From an uncultured Gammaproteobacteria bacterium (GTDB lineage: Bacteria > Pseudomonadota > Gammaproteobacteria > Arenicellales > JAANXG01): a stretch of 64,000 bases of DNA. Shown here piece by piece: positions 32,323 to 42,727 of this stretch. The position numbers were made by a program, and so were the translations under genes. The stretch lies in NCBI GenBank assembly GCA_947258785.1, contig CAMYJT010000010.1, forward strand, positions 75,658-139,657, written 5' to 3'. The first letter of the stretch is position 1. Each line of letters begins with the position of its first letter. Under the pieces are notes generated by a model, which saw only the letters and a list, made by a program, of their open reading frames with translations, was not told the DNA's origin and did not search any database.

Positions 32323-33714
32323 ATGAACACACCGACGCTTACCACCCGAGCCGATTCTGTCACCGAGGCCCTTAGGTTGCCGCCGCAGTCCGTCGAGGCG
32401 GAGCAAGCGGTGCTGGGCGGATTGTTGATCGACAACGAGTTGATCGATGAGGTGCTCGGTGTGCTCCGTGCCGAGGATTTTTACCGGGCGGACCATCGCA
32501 CCGTGTTTCGCGCCATAAGTGCGTTGCGCGGTGGGAACGAACCTGTCGATGTGGTCACCGTATCCGAATGGTTGGCCAACACCGGCGAACTCGATGCGGT
32601 GGGAGGGCTGGCCTACTTGGGCTCATTGGCCCAGAACACTCCGAACACCGCCAACGTGACCGCCTACGCCCGAATCGTCCGGGAACGGGCGTTGTTGCGG
32701 GGCCTGATCGATGCCGGCAATGAGATCGTTGGACAGGCGTACCGCCCGGAAGGCCGTACACCCGGGGAGGTGCTGGACCACGCGGAACGCATCATCTTCG
32801 AGATCGCCCAGGTGGATGGTCATGGAGCCGGCGGATTTCAACCGATCAAGGGTCTGCTCAAGCAGGCCCTGGACCGGGTGGAGACGCTGTTCTCAACTAA
32901 GGCAAGCGTTACCGGGGTAGCGACGGGTTTTACCGATCTGGACGAAATGACCTCTGGACTGCAGCCCGCTGACCTCATTATCGTCGCCGGCCGGCCGTCC
33001 ATGGGCAAAACGTCGCTGGCGATGAATTTTGTCGAACACGCCGCCATCGACGAGGACCTGCCGGTGGCTCTGTTCAGCATGGAAATGCCCGGCAACCAAC
33101 TGGCCATGCGCCTGCTAGCGTCGCTGAGCCGGGTCAACGCGCAGAAATTGCGCACCGGTCACCTCAGTGATGACGACTGGCCACGGTTGACCGGTACCCT
33201 GAGCATGCTAGCGGACAAACCGATTTTCGTGGACGACACCCCGGCATTGACACCACTCGAACTGAAGACTCGAGCCCGACGCCTGGCGCGGGAGCACGGG
33301 CTGGGTCTTATCGTGGTGGATTACCTGCAGTTGATGCAGTCCAACGACAACACCGAAAACCGCGCCACCGAGATCTCCAACATCACGCGATCGTTGAAAA
33401 CCCTCGCGAAGGAACTGAATATCCCCCTGGTGGCGCTGTCGCAATTGAATCGCAGCCTGGAGAGCCGGCCCAACAAACGGCCGGTGATGTCGGATTTGCG
33501 TGAGAGCGGGGCGATCGAGCAGGACGCGGACGTGATTCTTTTCATCTATCGAGACGAAGTCTATAACGAGGACAGTCAGGATAAAGGCACGGCTGAGATC
33601 ATCATCGGCAAACAGCGCAACGGACCAGTCGGCACCGTGCGATTAACCTTCATGGGCGAATACACCCGTTTCGAAAATTTCACCCGCCTGGATTACGATG
33701 GGGTGTATGGATGA
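32323..33714 (+). CDS. dnaB: Replicative DNA helicase DnaB
   Basis: 463 residues, normal for DnaB. The N-terminal primase-interacting domain begins at PPQSVEAEQAVLGGLLIDN. The RecA-like motor has Walker A GRPSMGKTS (Lys229), Walker B LIVVDYLQLM and the SQLNRSLE/LRESGAIEQDAD motifs. The hexamer unwinds DNA ahead of the replication fork. No intein is present. It overlaps alr by four bases. Confidence 0.97.
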   Translation: MNTPTLTTRADSVTEALRLPPQSVEAEQAVLGGLLIDNELIDEVLGVLRAEDFYRADHRTVFRAISALRGGNEPVDVVTVSEWLANTGELDAVGGLAYLGSLAQNTPNTANVTAYARIVRERALLRGLIDAGNEIVGQAYRPEGRTPGEVLDHAERIIFEIAQVDGHGAGGFQPIKGLLKQALDRVETLFSTKASVTGVATGFTDLDEMTSGLQPADLIIVAGRPSMGKTSLAMNFVEHAAIDEDLPVALFSMEMPGNQLAMRLLASLSRVNAQKLRTGHLSDDDWPRLTGTLSMLADKPIFVDDTPALTPLELKTRARRLAREHGLGLIVVDYLQLMQSNDNTENRATEISNITRSLKTLAKELNIPLVALSQLNRSLESRPNKRPVMSDLRESGAIEQDADVILFIYRDEVYNEDSQDKGTAEIIIGKQRNGPVGTVRLTFMGEYTRFENFTRLDYDGVYG

Positions 33715-34811
33715 GCCGACCGGTGCAGGCGACGATCGATGTCGCCGCGCTACGCCACAATCTGCAGCGAGCCAAGGAATGCGCTCCCGAAGCCGAAGTT
33801 ATTGCGGTCATCAAGGCCGACGGCTACGGCCACGGTATATTGCGGGTTGCCGAGGCCTTGCGCAGTGCGCCGGCCTTTGCGGTGGCCGGCATTGACGAGG
33901 CCCTGGCGCTGCGCGAGGCCGGTTTTCGAAAGCCCCTCCACCTGTTGAGCGGCTTTCACCATCCCGCCGAACTCGGTGACATCGCGGCCCATGACCTGAC
34001 AGTGGTGGTTCACAATACCGAGCAGCTGGATCAACTCGAGCGTGCCGCGTTCGTTCGACCGGTGAAGATCTGGCTGAAAATCGATACCGGTATGCACCGC
34101 TTGGGCGTCGCCGCCGACCAGGTGGACTCGTGTCTGCAGCGACTCCGCCGCGCGGACTGTGTAACGCTGGGGCTTATGTCGCATCTCGCGAATGCCGATA
34201 ACCGCGAAGACCCATACACCCGGCAGCAGCTTCGATGTTTCGAAAGCTGTTGCCGAGGCCACCCCCTCGAGCGCAGTCTGGCCAATTCGGCCGGTGTGAT
34301 GGCGTGGCCGGAGACCCATTTCGACTGGGTGCGGCCCGGCATCATGTTGTACGGGGCTTCGCCCTTGTTGGGGTCCGACGCGCGAGCCCTCGGGCTGGAG
34401 CCGGTCATGACCTTTGAGTCAAGGCTGATTGCGATCAATCATCTGCGGAGCGGCGATCCGATCGGCTACGGCGGTGATTGGGTGTGCCCGGAGCCCATGG
34501 CCGTCGGGGTGGTTGCCTGTGGTTACGGCGATGGGTATCCCCGCCATGCCGCCAGCGGTACACCGGTCGGCGTCTGCGGACGCCGGGCCCCGCTCGTGGG
34601 TCGCGTGTCCATGGATCTGATCACGGTGGATCTGCGCTGTGCACCACAGGCGGAAGTCGGCGACCGGGTAGAGTTGTGGGGCCGTGGCATCGCGGTGGAC
34701 GAGGTCGCGCAAGGGGCGGGGACCATCGCGTATGAATTGCTGTGCGGTGTCACGGCCCGCGTGGTGCGGGTGGTGGTGGCCCCGGACTCGAATTTTGGCG
34801 GCCGGCACTAA
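33711..34811 (+). CDS. alr: Alanine racemase
   Basis: 366 residues. The PLP-binding lysine is K35 in VIKADGYGHG and the second catalytic base is Y253 in PIGYGGDW. The enzyme converts L-alanine to D-alanine for peptidoglycan. ATGA overlap with dnaB indicates translational coupling. The gammaproteobacterial order dnaB-alr-radA is kept. Confidence 0.96.
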   Translation: MSRPVQATIDVAALRHNLQRAKECAPEAEVIAVIKADGYGHGILRVAEALRSAPAFAVAGIDEALALREAGFRKPLHLLSGFHHPAELGDIAAHDLTVVVHNTEQLDQLERAAFVRPVKIWLKIDTGMHRLGVAADQVDSCLQRLRRADCVTLGLMSHLANADNREDPYTRQQLRCFESCCRGHPLERSLANSAGVMAWPETHFDWVRPGIMLYGASPLLGSDARALGLEPVMTFESRLIAINHLRSGDPIGYGGDWVCPEPMAVGVVACGYGDGYPRHAASGTPVGVCGRRAPLVGRVSMDLITVDLRCAPQAEVGDRVELWGRGIAVDEVAQGAGTIAYELLCGVTARVVRVVVAPDSNFGGRH

Positions 34812-34812
34812 T

Positions 34813-36159
34813 TTGCTGTTTTCCTGTACCGAGTGTGGCGCCAGGCAGCCCAAATGGACCGGACAATGTCTGAGCTGTGGCGCCTGGAACAGTCTGGTCG
34901 AGAGCGTTGCAGAAGCCGCGCAATCCAACCGCCACCGGCACGCGGATCATGGCGGTCCGGCGCCGGTTAGCCGTATGAGCTCGGTTCTCGCGAGCGCAGA
35001 AAATCGGTTGTCGAGTGGTGTGCCCGAGCTCGATCGGGTGCTGGGCGGCGGTCTGGTTTTGGGATCTGTGGTTCTGCTGGGCGGCGACCCCGGTATCGGT
35101 AAGTCGACCCTGTTGCTGCAGAGCCTGGGTCGGGTCAACGCCGACGTCCGCACCATGTACGTCACCGGTGAGGAATCCCCGCAACAGATCGCGTTACGCG
35201 CCGAGCGTCTGGGTGTCGATGGATCGGACATGCTTCTGTTGGCGGAGACCGGCGTCGAACGCATCATCGATACCGCCGCGTCCGAGCGGCCGCGGGTTAT
35301 CGTGATCGATTCGATTCAAACGCTGTATACGGACCATCTGCAGTCGGCGCCGGGCAGCGTGGCCCAGGTCCGCGAGACGGCGGCTCAACTGGTACGCTAT
35401 GCAAAACTAAGCGAGACGGTAATGGTGCTGGTAGGTCACGTCACGAAGGAAGGCGCCTTGGCCGGACCGCGTGTGCTCGAGCACATGGTGGATACCGTGT
35501 TGTATTTCGAAGGGGACCGAGCCAGCAGTTTTCGATTGGTCCGCGCGTTCAAGAATCGATTCGGCGCCGTGAATGAAATTGGCGTGTTTGCGATGACGGA
35601 TCGGGGCCTCAAGGAGGTCATCAATCCCTCCGCCATGTTTGTCGGTGCCGATCACGTCGATTTGCCCGGTAGTGTCACGCTGGCGACACAAGAGGGCAGC
35701 CGCCCACTGCTGGTTGAGGTCCAGGCCCTGGTGGACCGCAGTCCACTCGCTAATCCGCGCCGCTTGACGGTAGGCCTGGAATCGTCGAGGCTGGCGATGC
35801 TGCTCGCCGTGCTTCATCGTCATGTAGGTTGCGCGTTGTATGACCACGACGTGTTCGTGAGCGTGGTCGGCGGTGTGCGCGTCTTCGAACCCGCCGCCGA
35901 TCTCGCGATTTGCGTCGCAATCGTGTCGAGCTTGCAGAATCGCCCGGTGCCCGGCGACACCTTGGTGTTTGGTGAAGTCGGTCTTGCTGGTGAGATTCGT
36001 CCGGTCCAGCGAGGCGTCGATCGCCTGCGCGAGGCGCAGAAACTCGGCTACGCGAGGGCGTTGATCCCTCAGGGCAACGTTAGTCGGCATTTACCGGCCG
36101 GTATCGCAGTCATCTCCGCCGCTGATGTCGCCGGCGCAATCGGACTGGTGTTCGACTAG
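34813..36159 (+). CDS. radA: DNA repair protein RadA (Sms)
   Basis: 448 residues from a TTG at 34813 directly after the alr stop; this gives the expected N-terminal zinc finger CTECG...CLSCG within a few residues of the start, whereas longer in-frame starts lie inside alr. The RecA-like ATPase has Walker A GGDPGIGKST and the RadA-specific KNRFG motif (FKNRFGAVNE). The C-terminal Lon-like domain includes GLAGEIRPV. RadA promotes branch migration in recombination. Its 3' end overlaps the opposing phosphatase gene by 69 bases. Confidence 0.94.
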   Translation: MLFSCTECGARQPKWTGQCLSCGAWNSLVESVAEAAQSNRHRHADHGGPAPVSRMSSVLASAENRLSSGVPELDRVLGGGLVLGSVVLLGGDPGIGKSTLLLQSLGRVNADVRTMYVTGEESPQQIALRAERLGVDGSDMLLLAETGVERIIDTAASERPRVIVIDSIQTLYTDHLQSAPGSVAQVRETAAQLVRYAKLSETVMVLVGHVTKEGALAGPRVLEHMVDTVLYFEGDRASSFRLVRAFKNRFGAVNEIGVFAMTDRGLKEVINPSAMFVGADHVDLPGSVTLATQEGSRPLLVEVQALVDRSPLANPRRLTVGLESSRLAMLLAVLHRHVGCALYDHDVFVSVVGGVRVFEPAADLAICVAIVSSLQNRPVPGDTLVFGEVGLAGEIRPVQRGVDRLREAQKLGYARALIPQGNVSRHLPAGIAVISAADVAGAIGLVFD

Positions 36160-36897
36160 CATCCGCGCCAGGACGACGGACACATTATCCGGACCACCGT
36201 GGTCATTCGCTGCGGCAATCAATCCGCCCACCTGCGCCTGCAGGCTCGGCCAGTGCCGCTCCAACAACTGCTGGAGGACCGGTAACGGAACCGCATCGGT
36301 CAATCCATCCGAACAGATCAGATACAGATCGTCCCGATGCACCGTTCCGCGGGTGACATCCGGAACTGCCGTCTCGTCAATGCCGAGCGCCTTGATCAGG
36401 ATGTTTCTACCGGCCCAGACCTGCGCCTGATTACGGTGGAGTACACCCTCACGCACGTAACGCTCCGCAAGTGTGTGATCCACCGTCAACTGTTTCAATT
36501 CACCGCTACGATAACGATAAAGGCGCGAATCTCCTACGTGAACGGCAATGAATTCTTCGCCCTGGAACCCTACGACAACAATGGTAGCGCCCATTCCGGC
36601 GTATGCGGATTTTGAATTTCCGGCGGCGACAATAGCCGCATTGGCGCGCTGTACGGAGTCGGTCAGCAATTGTTCGGTCAGCGTGATCTCTTCCGCCTTG
36701 GGGGCAGGCAGATCCAGTACCGACTCTACGGTTTCAACCGCAATTCGACTGGCGACATCGCCGGCCCGATGCCCGCCCATGCCGTCCGACAGGATCGCAA
36801 TACCCCATTCTGGCCAGATGCGAACGCTGTCTTCATTGCGCAGGCGGATCAATCCGGTATCGCTGCCCGCGGCCATGTCCCAGCCAGCCCCGTTCAT
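36091..36897 (-). CDS. PP2C-family Ser/Thr protein phosphatase
   Basis: 268 residues. All PP2C motifs are visible: SDTGLIRLRNEDS, ILSDGMGGHRAGDVAS, VHVGDSRLYRYR, ICSDGLTDAV and GGPDNVSVV; the Asp residues bind two metals. It is similar to Stp1-type cytosolic phosphatases that oppose Hanks-type kinases. No such kinase is in the window. It sits 51 bases after dapE on the same strand and overlaps radA tail to tail. Confidence 0.92.
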   Translation of the reverse strand: MNGAGWDMAAGSDTGLIRLRNEDSVRIWPEWGIAILSDGMGGHRAGDVASRIAVETVESVLDLPAPKAEEITLTEQLLTDSVQRANAAIVAAGNSKSAYAGMGATIVVVGFQGEEFIAVHVGDSRLYRYRSGELKQLTVDHTLAERYVREGVLHRNQAQVWAGRNILIKALGIDETAVPDVTRGTVHRDDLYLICSDGLTDAVPLPVLQQLLERHWPSLQAQVGGLIAAANDHGGPDNVSVVLARMLVEHQSDCAGDISGGDDCDTGR

Positions 36898-36948
36898 GGT
36901 GTATGCAGAGAGCTTGAACTCACAGACGAATCGGTGCGATTAAGGAAT

Positions 36949-38082
36949 TCAACACAGCAGTTGCTCCATGATGCTGAGGTACACCCGTGACAGTCGTGCC
37001 GGGTCATCCGCGGCGACGCACTCATTGACCTTGTGTATGGTGGTGTTGAGCGGCCCAAATTCCACCACCTGCGCCCCCATGGGGGCGATAAAACGACCGT
37101 CCGAGGTTCCGCCATCCGTGGACAAGGTCGTCTCGATTCCAAGTTGTTCGTGGATTGCCCGCCTGGTTGCATTAATCAATTCCCGTTCTTGCGTCAAATA
37201 CGGATGCCCGGACGGCGTCCATTCAATGTCGTAGTTTAAAGCACGTTTACTCACAACGTTTTCGACTCGTCTCTGGATCTGCTCCATGGTCAGCGCCATG
37301 GAGAAACGGAAATTGAATTGCGCTGTCACCGCGGCCGGGGTCACATTCACCGCGCCGGCGCCGGCATGCAGACCCGTGATTTGGAAGCCCGTCGGCGGGA
37401 AGTGCTCGTCACCCTGATCCCACACCGTGTCGGTCAGTTGTGTCAACAGGGGGGCGATCTGGTGAATCGGATTAACGGCAAGCTGGGGATAGGCGACGTG
37501 CCCCTGCACGCCGTGCACGGTCAACTTGCCGTTGAGCGAGCCTCGCCGCCCGTTCTTGACGGTATCGCCGGTGCGCTCTCTGGACGTCGGTTCACCGACC
37601 ACGCAGTAGTCAATGTGCTCCCGCCGCTGCATGAGTTTTTCTACGACTTTTACGGTTCCATCCACCGCTGGGCCCTCTTCGTCTGCGGTAATCAGCACTC
37701 CGAGGGAACCGTGGTGTTTGGGATGCAGGGATACGAAGCGCTCACAGGCGGTGACGAACGCCGCGAGAGAAGCCTTCATGTCGGCGGTCCCACGACCGTA
37801 CAGCAGTCCATCGTTCAGGGTTGGAACAAACGGATCGTAGCGCCAGCCATCGACGTCGCCGGGGGGAACGACATCGCTATGCCCGGCGAAGATCAACAGC
37901 GGTGCCTCGTTGCCACGTCGCGCCCACAGGTTGTCGACCTCCCCAAAACGCATGGATTCGGTGCGAAAACCCACAGCTTCCAGGTGCTGTGCGATCAGCG
38001 CTTGGCAGCCCATGTCGGCGGGCGTCACCGAAGGGCGACGGATGAGTGCTTCGGTGAGTTCCAGGGTCCGGTCGTTATTCAT
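36949..38082 (-). CDS. dapE: Succinyl-diaminopimelate desuccinylase
   Basis: 377 residues, standard for DapE. Metal ligands and catalytic motifs of the M20 family are visible: FAGHSDVVPPGD, YGRGTADMKAS and TADEEGPAVDG. It removes succinate from N-succinyl-LL-diaminopimelate in the lysine and peptidoglycan pathway. It follows dapD by 29 bases, so the two consecutive-pathway genes are probably one operon; dapC is not present here. Confidence 0.95.
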   Translation of the reverse strand: MNNDRTLELTEALIRRPSVTPADMGCQALIAQHLEAVGFRTESMRFGEVDNLWARRGNEAPLLIFAGHSDVVPPGDVDGWRYDPFVPTLNDGLLYGRGTADMKASLAAFVTACERFVSLHPKHHGSLGVLITADEEGPAVDGTVKVVEKLMQRREHIDYCVVGEPTSRERTGDTVKNGRRGSLNGKLTVHGVQGHVAYPQLAVNPIHQIAPLLTQLTDTVWDQGDEHFPPTGFQITGLHAGAGAVNVTPAAVTAQFNFRFSMALTMEQIQRRVENVVSKRALNYDIEWTPSGHPYLTQERELINATRRAIHEQLGIETTLSTDGGTSDGRFIAPMGAQVVEFGPLNTTIHKVNECVAADDPARLSRVYLSIMEQLLC

Positions 38083-38111
38083 TTTTCAACCTTGGCTGGC
38101 CGATGTCACGC

Positions 38112-38942
38112 TCAATCCGCCCGCAGCAATTCATTGATGCCGACTTTTGCGCGCGTCTTGGCGTCCACTCGTTTGACGATTACGGCGCAGTACAGGCTGT
38201 GTGACCTATCTTTAGCGGGTAGGGAACCTGACACCACGACAGACCCCGCCGGTACGCGTCCATAAGTGATCTCACCGGTCGACCGCTCAAAAATCTTGGT
38301 GCTTTGACCAATGTAGACTCCCATCGAAATTACGGAACCGCGTTCCACGACCACCCCCTCCACGATCTCGCTGCGCGCACCGATGAAGCAGTCGTCCTCT
38401 ATGATCGTGGGGGAGGCCTGGATCGGCTCCAACACCCCGCCAATGCCTACGCCCCCGGACAGATGCACGTTTTTGCCCACTTGGGCGCAGGAACCGACGG
38501 TTGCCCAGGTGTCCACCATGGTACCTTCGTCGACGAACGCACCGATGTTCACGTAGCTCGGCATCAGCACAACGTTGGGGGCGATATACGCGCCCGCCCG
38601 GACAGTCGCCGGCGGCACGACCCGGCAGTTCGCGTCACCAAAGCGCTCGTCGCTGTATGAGGCAAACTTCAGTGGGACTTTATCGAAATACTGGGTGTGG
38701 GCGCCGGGCAATCGCGCGTTGTCTTGAATTCGAAACAACAGCAGCACCGCCTTTTTCAGCCATTCGTTTACGACCCACTTACCGTCCACTCCGGCCACAG
38801 GCTCGGCAATTCGTGCGCGCCCGGTATCGAGCATATCGACGGCCGTCCACACGGCTTCTTTTACCTCGGCGGGCGCATCGTCCGGAGTCAGTGTCGAGCG
38901 GTTCTCAAAGGCTTGATCGATTACCACGCTTAGATCACTCAT
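38112..38942 (-). CDS. dapD: Tetrahydrodipicolinate N-succinyltransferase
   Basis: 276 residues. The left-handed beta-helix of hexapeptide repeats is clear from [20 protein letters not shown] to [14 protein letters not shown], with the DapD-specific [20 protein letters not shown]. It transfers succinate from succinyl-CoA to tetrahydrodipicolinate in lysine and diaminopimelate synthesis. It lies 45 bases downstream of glnD and upstream of dapE. Confidence 0.96.
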   Translation of the reverse strand: MSDLSVVIDQAFENRSTLTPDDAPAEVKEAVWTAVDMLDTGRARIAEPVAGVDGKWVVNEWLKKAVLLLFRIQDNARLPGAHTQYFDKVPLKFASYSDERFGDANCRVVPPATVRAGAYIAPNVVLMPSYVNIGAFVDEGTMVDTWATVGSCAQVGKNVHLSGGVGIGGVLEPIQASPTIIEDDCFIGARSEIVEGVVVERGSVISMGVYIGQSTKIFERSTGEITYGRVPAGSVVVSGSLPAKDRSHSLYCAVIVKRVDAKTRAKVGINELLRAD

Positions 38943-38987
38943 TCTGATTCGTCTCCATTATCGATCGTTGCATTGGGGCTATTCGGA

Positions 38988-41675
38988 CTACAACAAGGCT
39001 ACCGCCGCATCCGGGTCTCGATCCATGGTTAAGGCGTCCTCTATTCGTGTCGCCAGGCATTGCTGCTGTGTCGAGTCGATGACCGGATTTCCGTCCCGGT
39101 CATTGATGAAAAACATGTCCTCAGCGCGTTCCCCGTACGTGGCAATCTTGGCAGTGACAAGTTTAACCTTGCACTCGCTGAGGCAACGAGCCACTTGATG
39201 CAGCAGGCCTGGCTGATCTTGCGCCACAACCTCCATCACGGTAGGCCGGTTCCCAGGCGGCTGATTAAAGGTAACCCTAGGCTCGATGGGAAAGTGTTTC
39301 AGTGTCCGCGACAGGTGGGCCTGCGCCCGGGTTTTATTGGCCTTTGGATTGAGCACCTGCTTCCGCAGACGATTTTGCAGCTCGTTGAGCTGATCGGCGG
39401 AGCTGGCCTGCTCGCCGCCGTGCTCGAGCGCGATGAAGGTGTACAGTGCAAATCCAGCCGGTGTCGAATGAAGGCGCGCATCGACAATGTTGAGGTTCAT
39501 GCGTTCGAAACTACCGGTGACCAGCGTCAACAGCTGTTCGGTCTCCGGCGCGTAGACCAGAAACACGTTGGTCGCCAGGTTTGCATCATACTTGATTTCG
39601 ACAATAGGCAAATCTATCGCAGTGGTCGATGCGATCCGGGTCACGTGCCAGGCAATATCTTTGGCGTTGTAACGAAGGAAGTAGTCGTCAGGCAGAATGG
39701 ACCAGTGCTGTTGAATAGCGTGCATCGGAATCTGATTCTGATCAATGTATTTGAGGGACTCCTGCTTGACATCGTTGATGCGTTGCTCGATGTGGATCGG
39801 CTCCGTTTGACCACGCCGCAGAACCCTCAAGGTGCAAAGGTAAAGATCCTCCAGTAATTTTTGCTTCCAGCCGTTCCACACGTGAGGGCTGGTACCCCGG
39901 ATATCGGCGATCGTCAGCAGGTAAAGGTTGTTCAGGTGCTCCTGATCGCCGACCTTATTTGCGAATTCCAGAACGACTTCTTCATCGGTAATGTCTTGAC
40001 GTTGCGCGGTCCACGACATTAGTAAATGGTGACGGACCAACCAGGCGACGAAGTGTGCGTCATAGTCGCTCAATTCGTGCAGTTTACAGAACGAGAAAGC
40101 GTCTTGCTCACCGAGCATGGAGTGATCTCCACCGCGGCCTTTCGCAATATCGTGGAACAGACCGGCCAGATAGAGGCGTTCGGGCTTGAACATCTGCAGA
40201 ATAATTTGACTGGCGAGTGGAAACTCGTTGCGATACTCGGGCACTGCGAAACGTCTCAGATTGCGCACCACGAACAGCGAGTGGGCATCCACCGTGTAGA
40301 CATGAAACAAATCGTGTTGCATTTGCCCAACAACACCACCGAACACCGGTATGTACGCCCCGAGGACCCCGTAATTGTTCATTCGTCGCAACACATGTGT
40401 CTGTCCGCTCGGCTGGCGCATGATCTCCAGGAACAGACTGCGGCAGCGAATGTCGTCTCGGAAACCTTGATCTATGCGGTGCAGATTGGTGCGCAACTGG
40501 CGTATCGTACCCGCCCGTACACCTTTTATTGCGGGGTTCTGCTGCAGAATCAAAAACAGCTCGAGCATGGCAAACGGGGCTCGCTCGAACACGCGGCTGT
40601 CTACGGTCTCGAGGAACCCATTGTACACCCGGTAGCGCCGATTTATGTTCTCGATCCAAGACGATTTCGGAGATAAATTTAATTCCTCGTAATGCTGAAG
40701 TAATATCTCGTTGAGCAGTCGCAGCTCCTTGACGGTACGATAGTAGCGTTTCATCAGCTGCTCTACGGCCAGGCGACTACCGCTGTCCCAATAACCCATC
40801 TGTGCCGCCAGGACCCGTTGATGATCGAACAACAGCCGGTCTTCGCGGCGCTTGGCGATGAAGTGGAGTCCGTTACGAAGTTTCCATAGAAAATTACGCC
40901 CACGCACCAACGAGCGGTACTCGTCTTCGGTGAGGAAGCCTTGATCTATGAGTTCCTTGAGACGGGTGGCTCCGTACTGCCGCTGAACCACCCACAGTAA
41001 GGTCTGGATGTCGCGAAGCCCTCCCGGACCGTGCTTGATGTTCGGTTCGAGATTGTAGGCGGTATCGTCGAATCGTTTGTGGCGCAGGCGCTGTTCTTGC
41101 AACTTAGCCCGGTAGAATTCCACCGGCGGCCATATTTTTTTGGTCGACGTTTTGTCCTGCATTGCCGCCAGCAAGGAGTGACTGCCGGCGAGTAACCGTG
41201 ATTCCATGATGTTGGTCGCGACACCGACGTCGTTCTTAGCCTCCCGCACACAGTCTTTCACGGACCGCACGCTATGACCAACCTCTAAACCAATATCCCA
41301 CAAGAAACTTAACATGGCCTCAGTGAAAGAACGCAGCTTGTCGTAGCGTTCACTGCGAACTAGCAGCATCAGATCCACGTCCGAACAAGGATGCAACTCG
41401 CCGCGGCCGTATCCTCCCACTGCAAGCAGCGCCACCTCGAGCTTCGGTGGCAGCAGGTGGGTGTGGTAGGTCCAAGCCGCATGTATCAACTGATCGACTA
41501 GCCAGGCATGATGGTGGACGATGTCTTGAGCTGGCCCACCCTGAACGTGGTAGTCCTTGAGCTTGCGGCGCGCGCTCTGCAGGCTATCGCGGAACAAGAT
41601 TATCGGCGCCTCGGTACTCTTCAGTTCGGACGCAAACCGATTACTTTCAAACAGCTTGGATTTGGCCAGATACAC
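38988..41675 (-). CDS. glnD: Bifunctional PII uridylyltransferase/uridylyl-removing enzyme
   Basis: 895 residues. The nucleotidyltransferase motif GYGRGELHPCSDVDLMLL lies near residue 93. The HD hydrolase motif FHDIAKGRGGDHS is central. Two ACT glutamine-sensing domains end the protein (first around YDANLATNVFLVYAPE, second around VMEVVAQDQPGLLHQVA). It uridylylates PII at the T-loop Tyr when glutamine is low and reverses this when it is high. Its substrate type is encoded at 2462-2800. It begins three bases after map. Confidence 0.97.
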   Translation of the reverse strand: MYLAKSKLFESNRFASELKSTEAPIILFRDSLQSARRKLKDYHVQGGPAQDIVHHHAWLVDQLIHAAWTYHTHLLPPKLEVALLAVGGYGRGELHPCSDVDLMLLVRSERYDKLRSFTEAMLSFLWDIGLEVGHSVRSVKDCVREAKNDVGVATNIMESRLLAGSHSLLAAMQDKTSTKKIWPPVEFYRAKLQEQRLRHKRFDDTAYNLEPNIKHGPGGLRDIQTLLWVVQRQYGATRLKELIDQGFLTEDEYRSLVRGRNFLWKLRNGLHFIAKRREDRLLFDHQRVLAAQMGYWDSGSRLAVEQLMKRYYRTVKELRLLNEILLQHYEELNLSPKSSWIENINRRYRVYNGFLETVDSRVFERAPFAMLELFLILQQNPAIKGVRAGTIRQLRTNLHRIDQGFRDDIRCRSLFLEIMRQPSGQTHVLRRMNNYGVLGAYIPVFGGVVGQMQHDLFHVYTVDAHSLFVVRNLRRFAVPEYRNEFPLASQIILQMFKPERLYLAGLFHDIAKGRGGDHSMLGEQDAFSFCKLHELSDYDAHFVAWLVRHHLLMSWTAQRQDITDEEVVLEFANKVGDQEHLNNLYLLTIADIRGTSPHVWNGWKQKLLEDLYLCTLRVLRRGQTEPIHIEQRINDVKQESLKYIDQNQIPMHAIQQHWSILPDDYFLRYNAKDIAWHVTRIASTTAIDLPIVEIKYDANLATNVFLVYAPETEQLLTLVTGSFERMNLNIVDARLHSTPAGFALYTFIALEHGGEQASSADQLNELQNRLRKQVLNPKANKTRAQAHLSRTLKHFPIEPRVTFNQPPGNRPTVMEVVAQDQPGLLHQVARCLSECKVKLVTAKIATYGERAEDMFFINDRDGNPVIDSTQQQCLATRIEDALTMDRDPDAAVALL

Positions 41676-41678
41676 AGC

Positions 41679-42446
41679 TTAGATTTCTTCGTTTGGTGCT
41701 TTGGTGAGTACCTCATGGCCGTGATCCGTAACCAGCAAGGTATGCTCCCATTGCGCCGACAGACTGTGATCGCGGGTCACGACCGTCCAGTTGTCAGCCA
41801 ACAACCGGGTTTCCTTGCGGCCGGCATTGATCATCGGTTCGATCGTGAAAGTCATGCCCGGCACCAGTTCGACACCGGTGTTGGCTTGTCCGTAGTGCAG
41901 CACTTGTGGCTCTTCGTGGAACTCGCTGCCGATCCCGTGTCCGCAGTACTCTCTTACGACCGTAAAGTTGTGCGCCTCCGCATGCTGTTGTATGACGTGT
42001 CCGATGTCGCCGAGACGGGCGCCGGGATGTACGGTATCAATGCCTTTGAGCAGGCACTCTCGACAGACCTGAGTGAGTCGGCGCGCCAGCACCGAAGGTC
42101 TGCCGACGAAAAACATACGACTCGTGTCGCCATGAAACCCATGTTTGATTACGGTGATATCGATGTTGATGATGTCTCCGGTCTTGAGCCGCTTGTCTCC
42201 GGGAATACCGTGGCAGACAACATGGTTGACGGAAGTGCAGATGGATTTGGGAAACCCGCGGTAATTCAACGGTGCCGGAATTGCATCGAGATCATTGATG
42301 ATGAAATCGTGGCAAATACGGTCGAGCTCACCAGTCGTGACGCCCGCGGTGACATGCGGCTCGATCATATCCAGCACCTTGGCCGCCAATTGCCCCACGA
42401 TGCGCATTTTGTCTATCTGCTCGGGAGTTTTCGTCGTAATTGCCAT
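41679..42446 (-). CDS. map: Type I methionine aminopeptidase
   Basis: 255 residues. Type I MAP metal ligands are visible in INIDITVIKHGFHGDTSR, in YCGHGIGSEFHEEPQVLHYG and in FTIEPMIN; the substrate His is in NHVVCHGIPG. It removes the initiator Met from nascent proteins. It is transcribed divergently from rpsB and heads the map-glnD-dapD-dapE-phosphatase run. Confidence 0.97.
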   Translation of the reverse strand: MAITTKTPEQIDKMRIVGQLAAKVLDMIEPHVTAGVTTGELDRICHDFIINDLDAIPAPLNYRGFPKSICTSVNHVVCHGIPGDKRLKTGDIINIDITVIKHGFHGDTSRMFFVGRPSVLARRLTQVCRECLLKGIDTVHPGARLGDIGHVIQQHAEAHNFTVVREYCGHGIGSEFHEEPQVLHYGQANTGVELVPGMTFTIEPMINAGRKETRLLADNWTVVTRDHSLSAQWEHTLLVTDHGHEVLTKAPNEEI

Positions 42447-42554
42447 ACTGTCGCGGTAGTTCGGACCTCAACCTGCGCGTCACATGCTACACGATTTCGC
42501 GACGCCTTCGCAGGTCGTCCAGCATCGCCGTGCGGGTCTGGAACCGGGTCGTGA

Positions 42555-42583
42555 TTGCTCGAGATTGACGCCTGTGCTATAAA
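42555..42583 (+). promoter_or_regulatory. Predicted sigma-70 promoter of rpsB
   Basis: TTGCTC (42555-42560) and TATAAA (42578-42583) are 17 bases apart. They precede a leader of about 140 bases before the rpsB ATG at 42728. In gammaproteobacteria such rpsB leaders can carry an S2-responsive structure; I did not resolve a specific fold here. Confidence 0.5.
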
Positions 42584-42727
42584 GCGCCGTCATTTCTAGC
42601 ATCTCGACTGCAGGTCAGGCACGTCCTCCCGGGTGCCGGTCGCCGTTCAGCAACACACACAATCGACTGCTGGCGGTACCGGTCGGAGGTCGGGACCTGT
42701 GGAAGACTGAACCCGAACGGAGGAAAG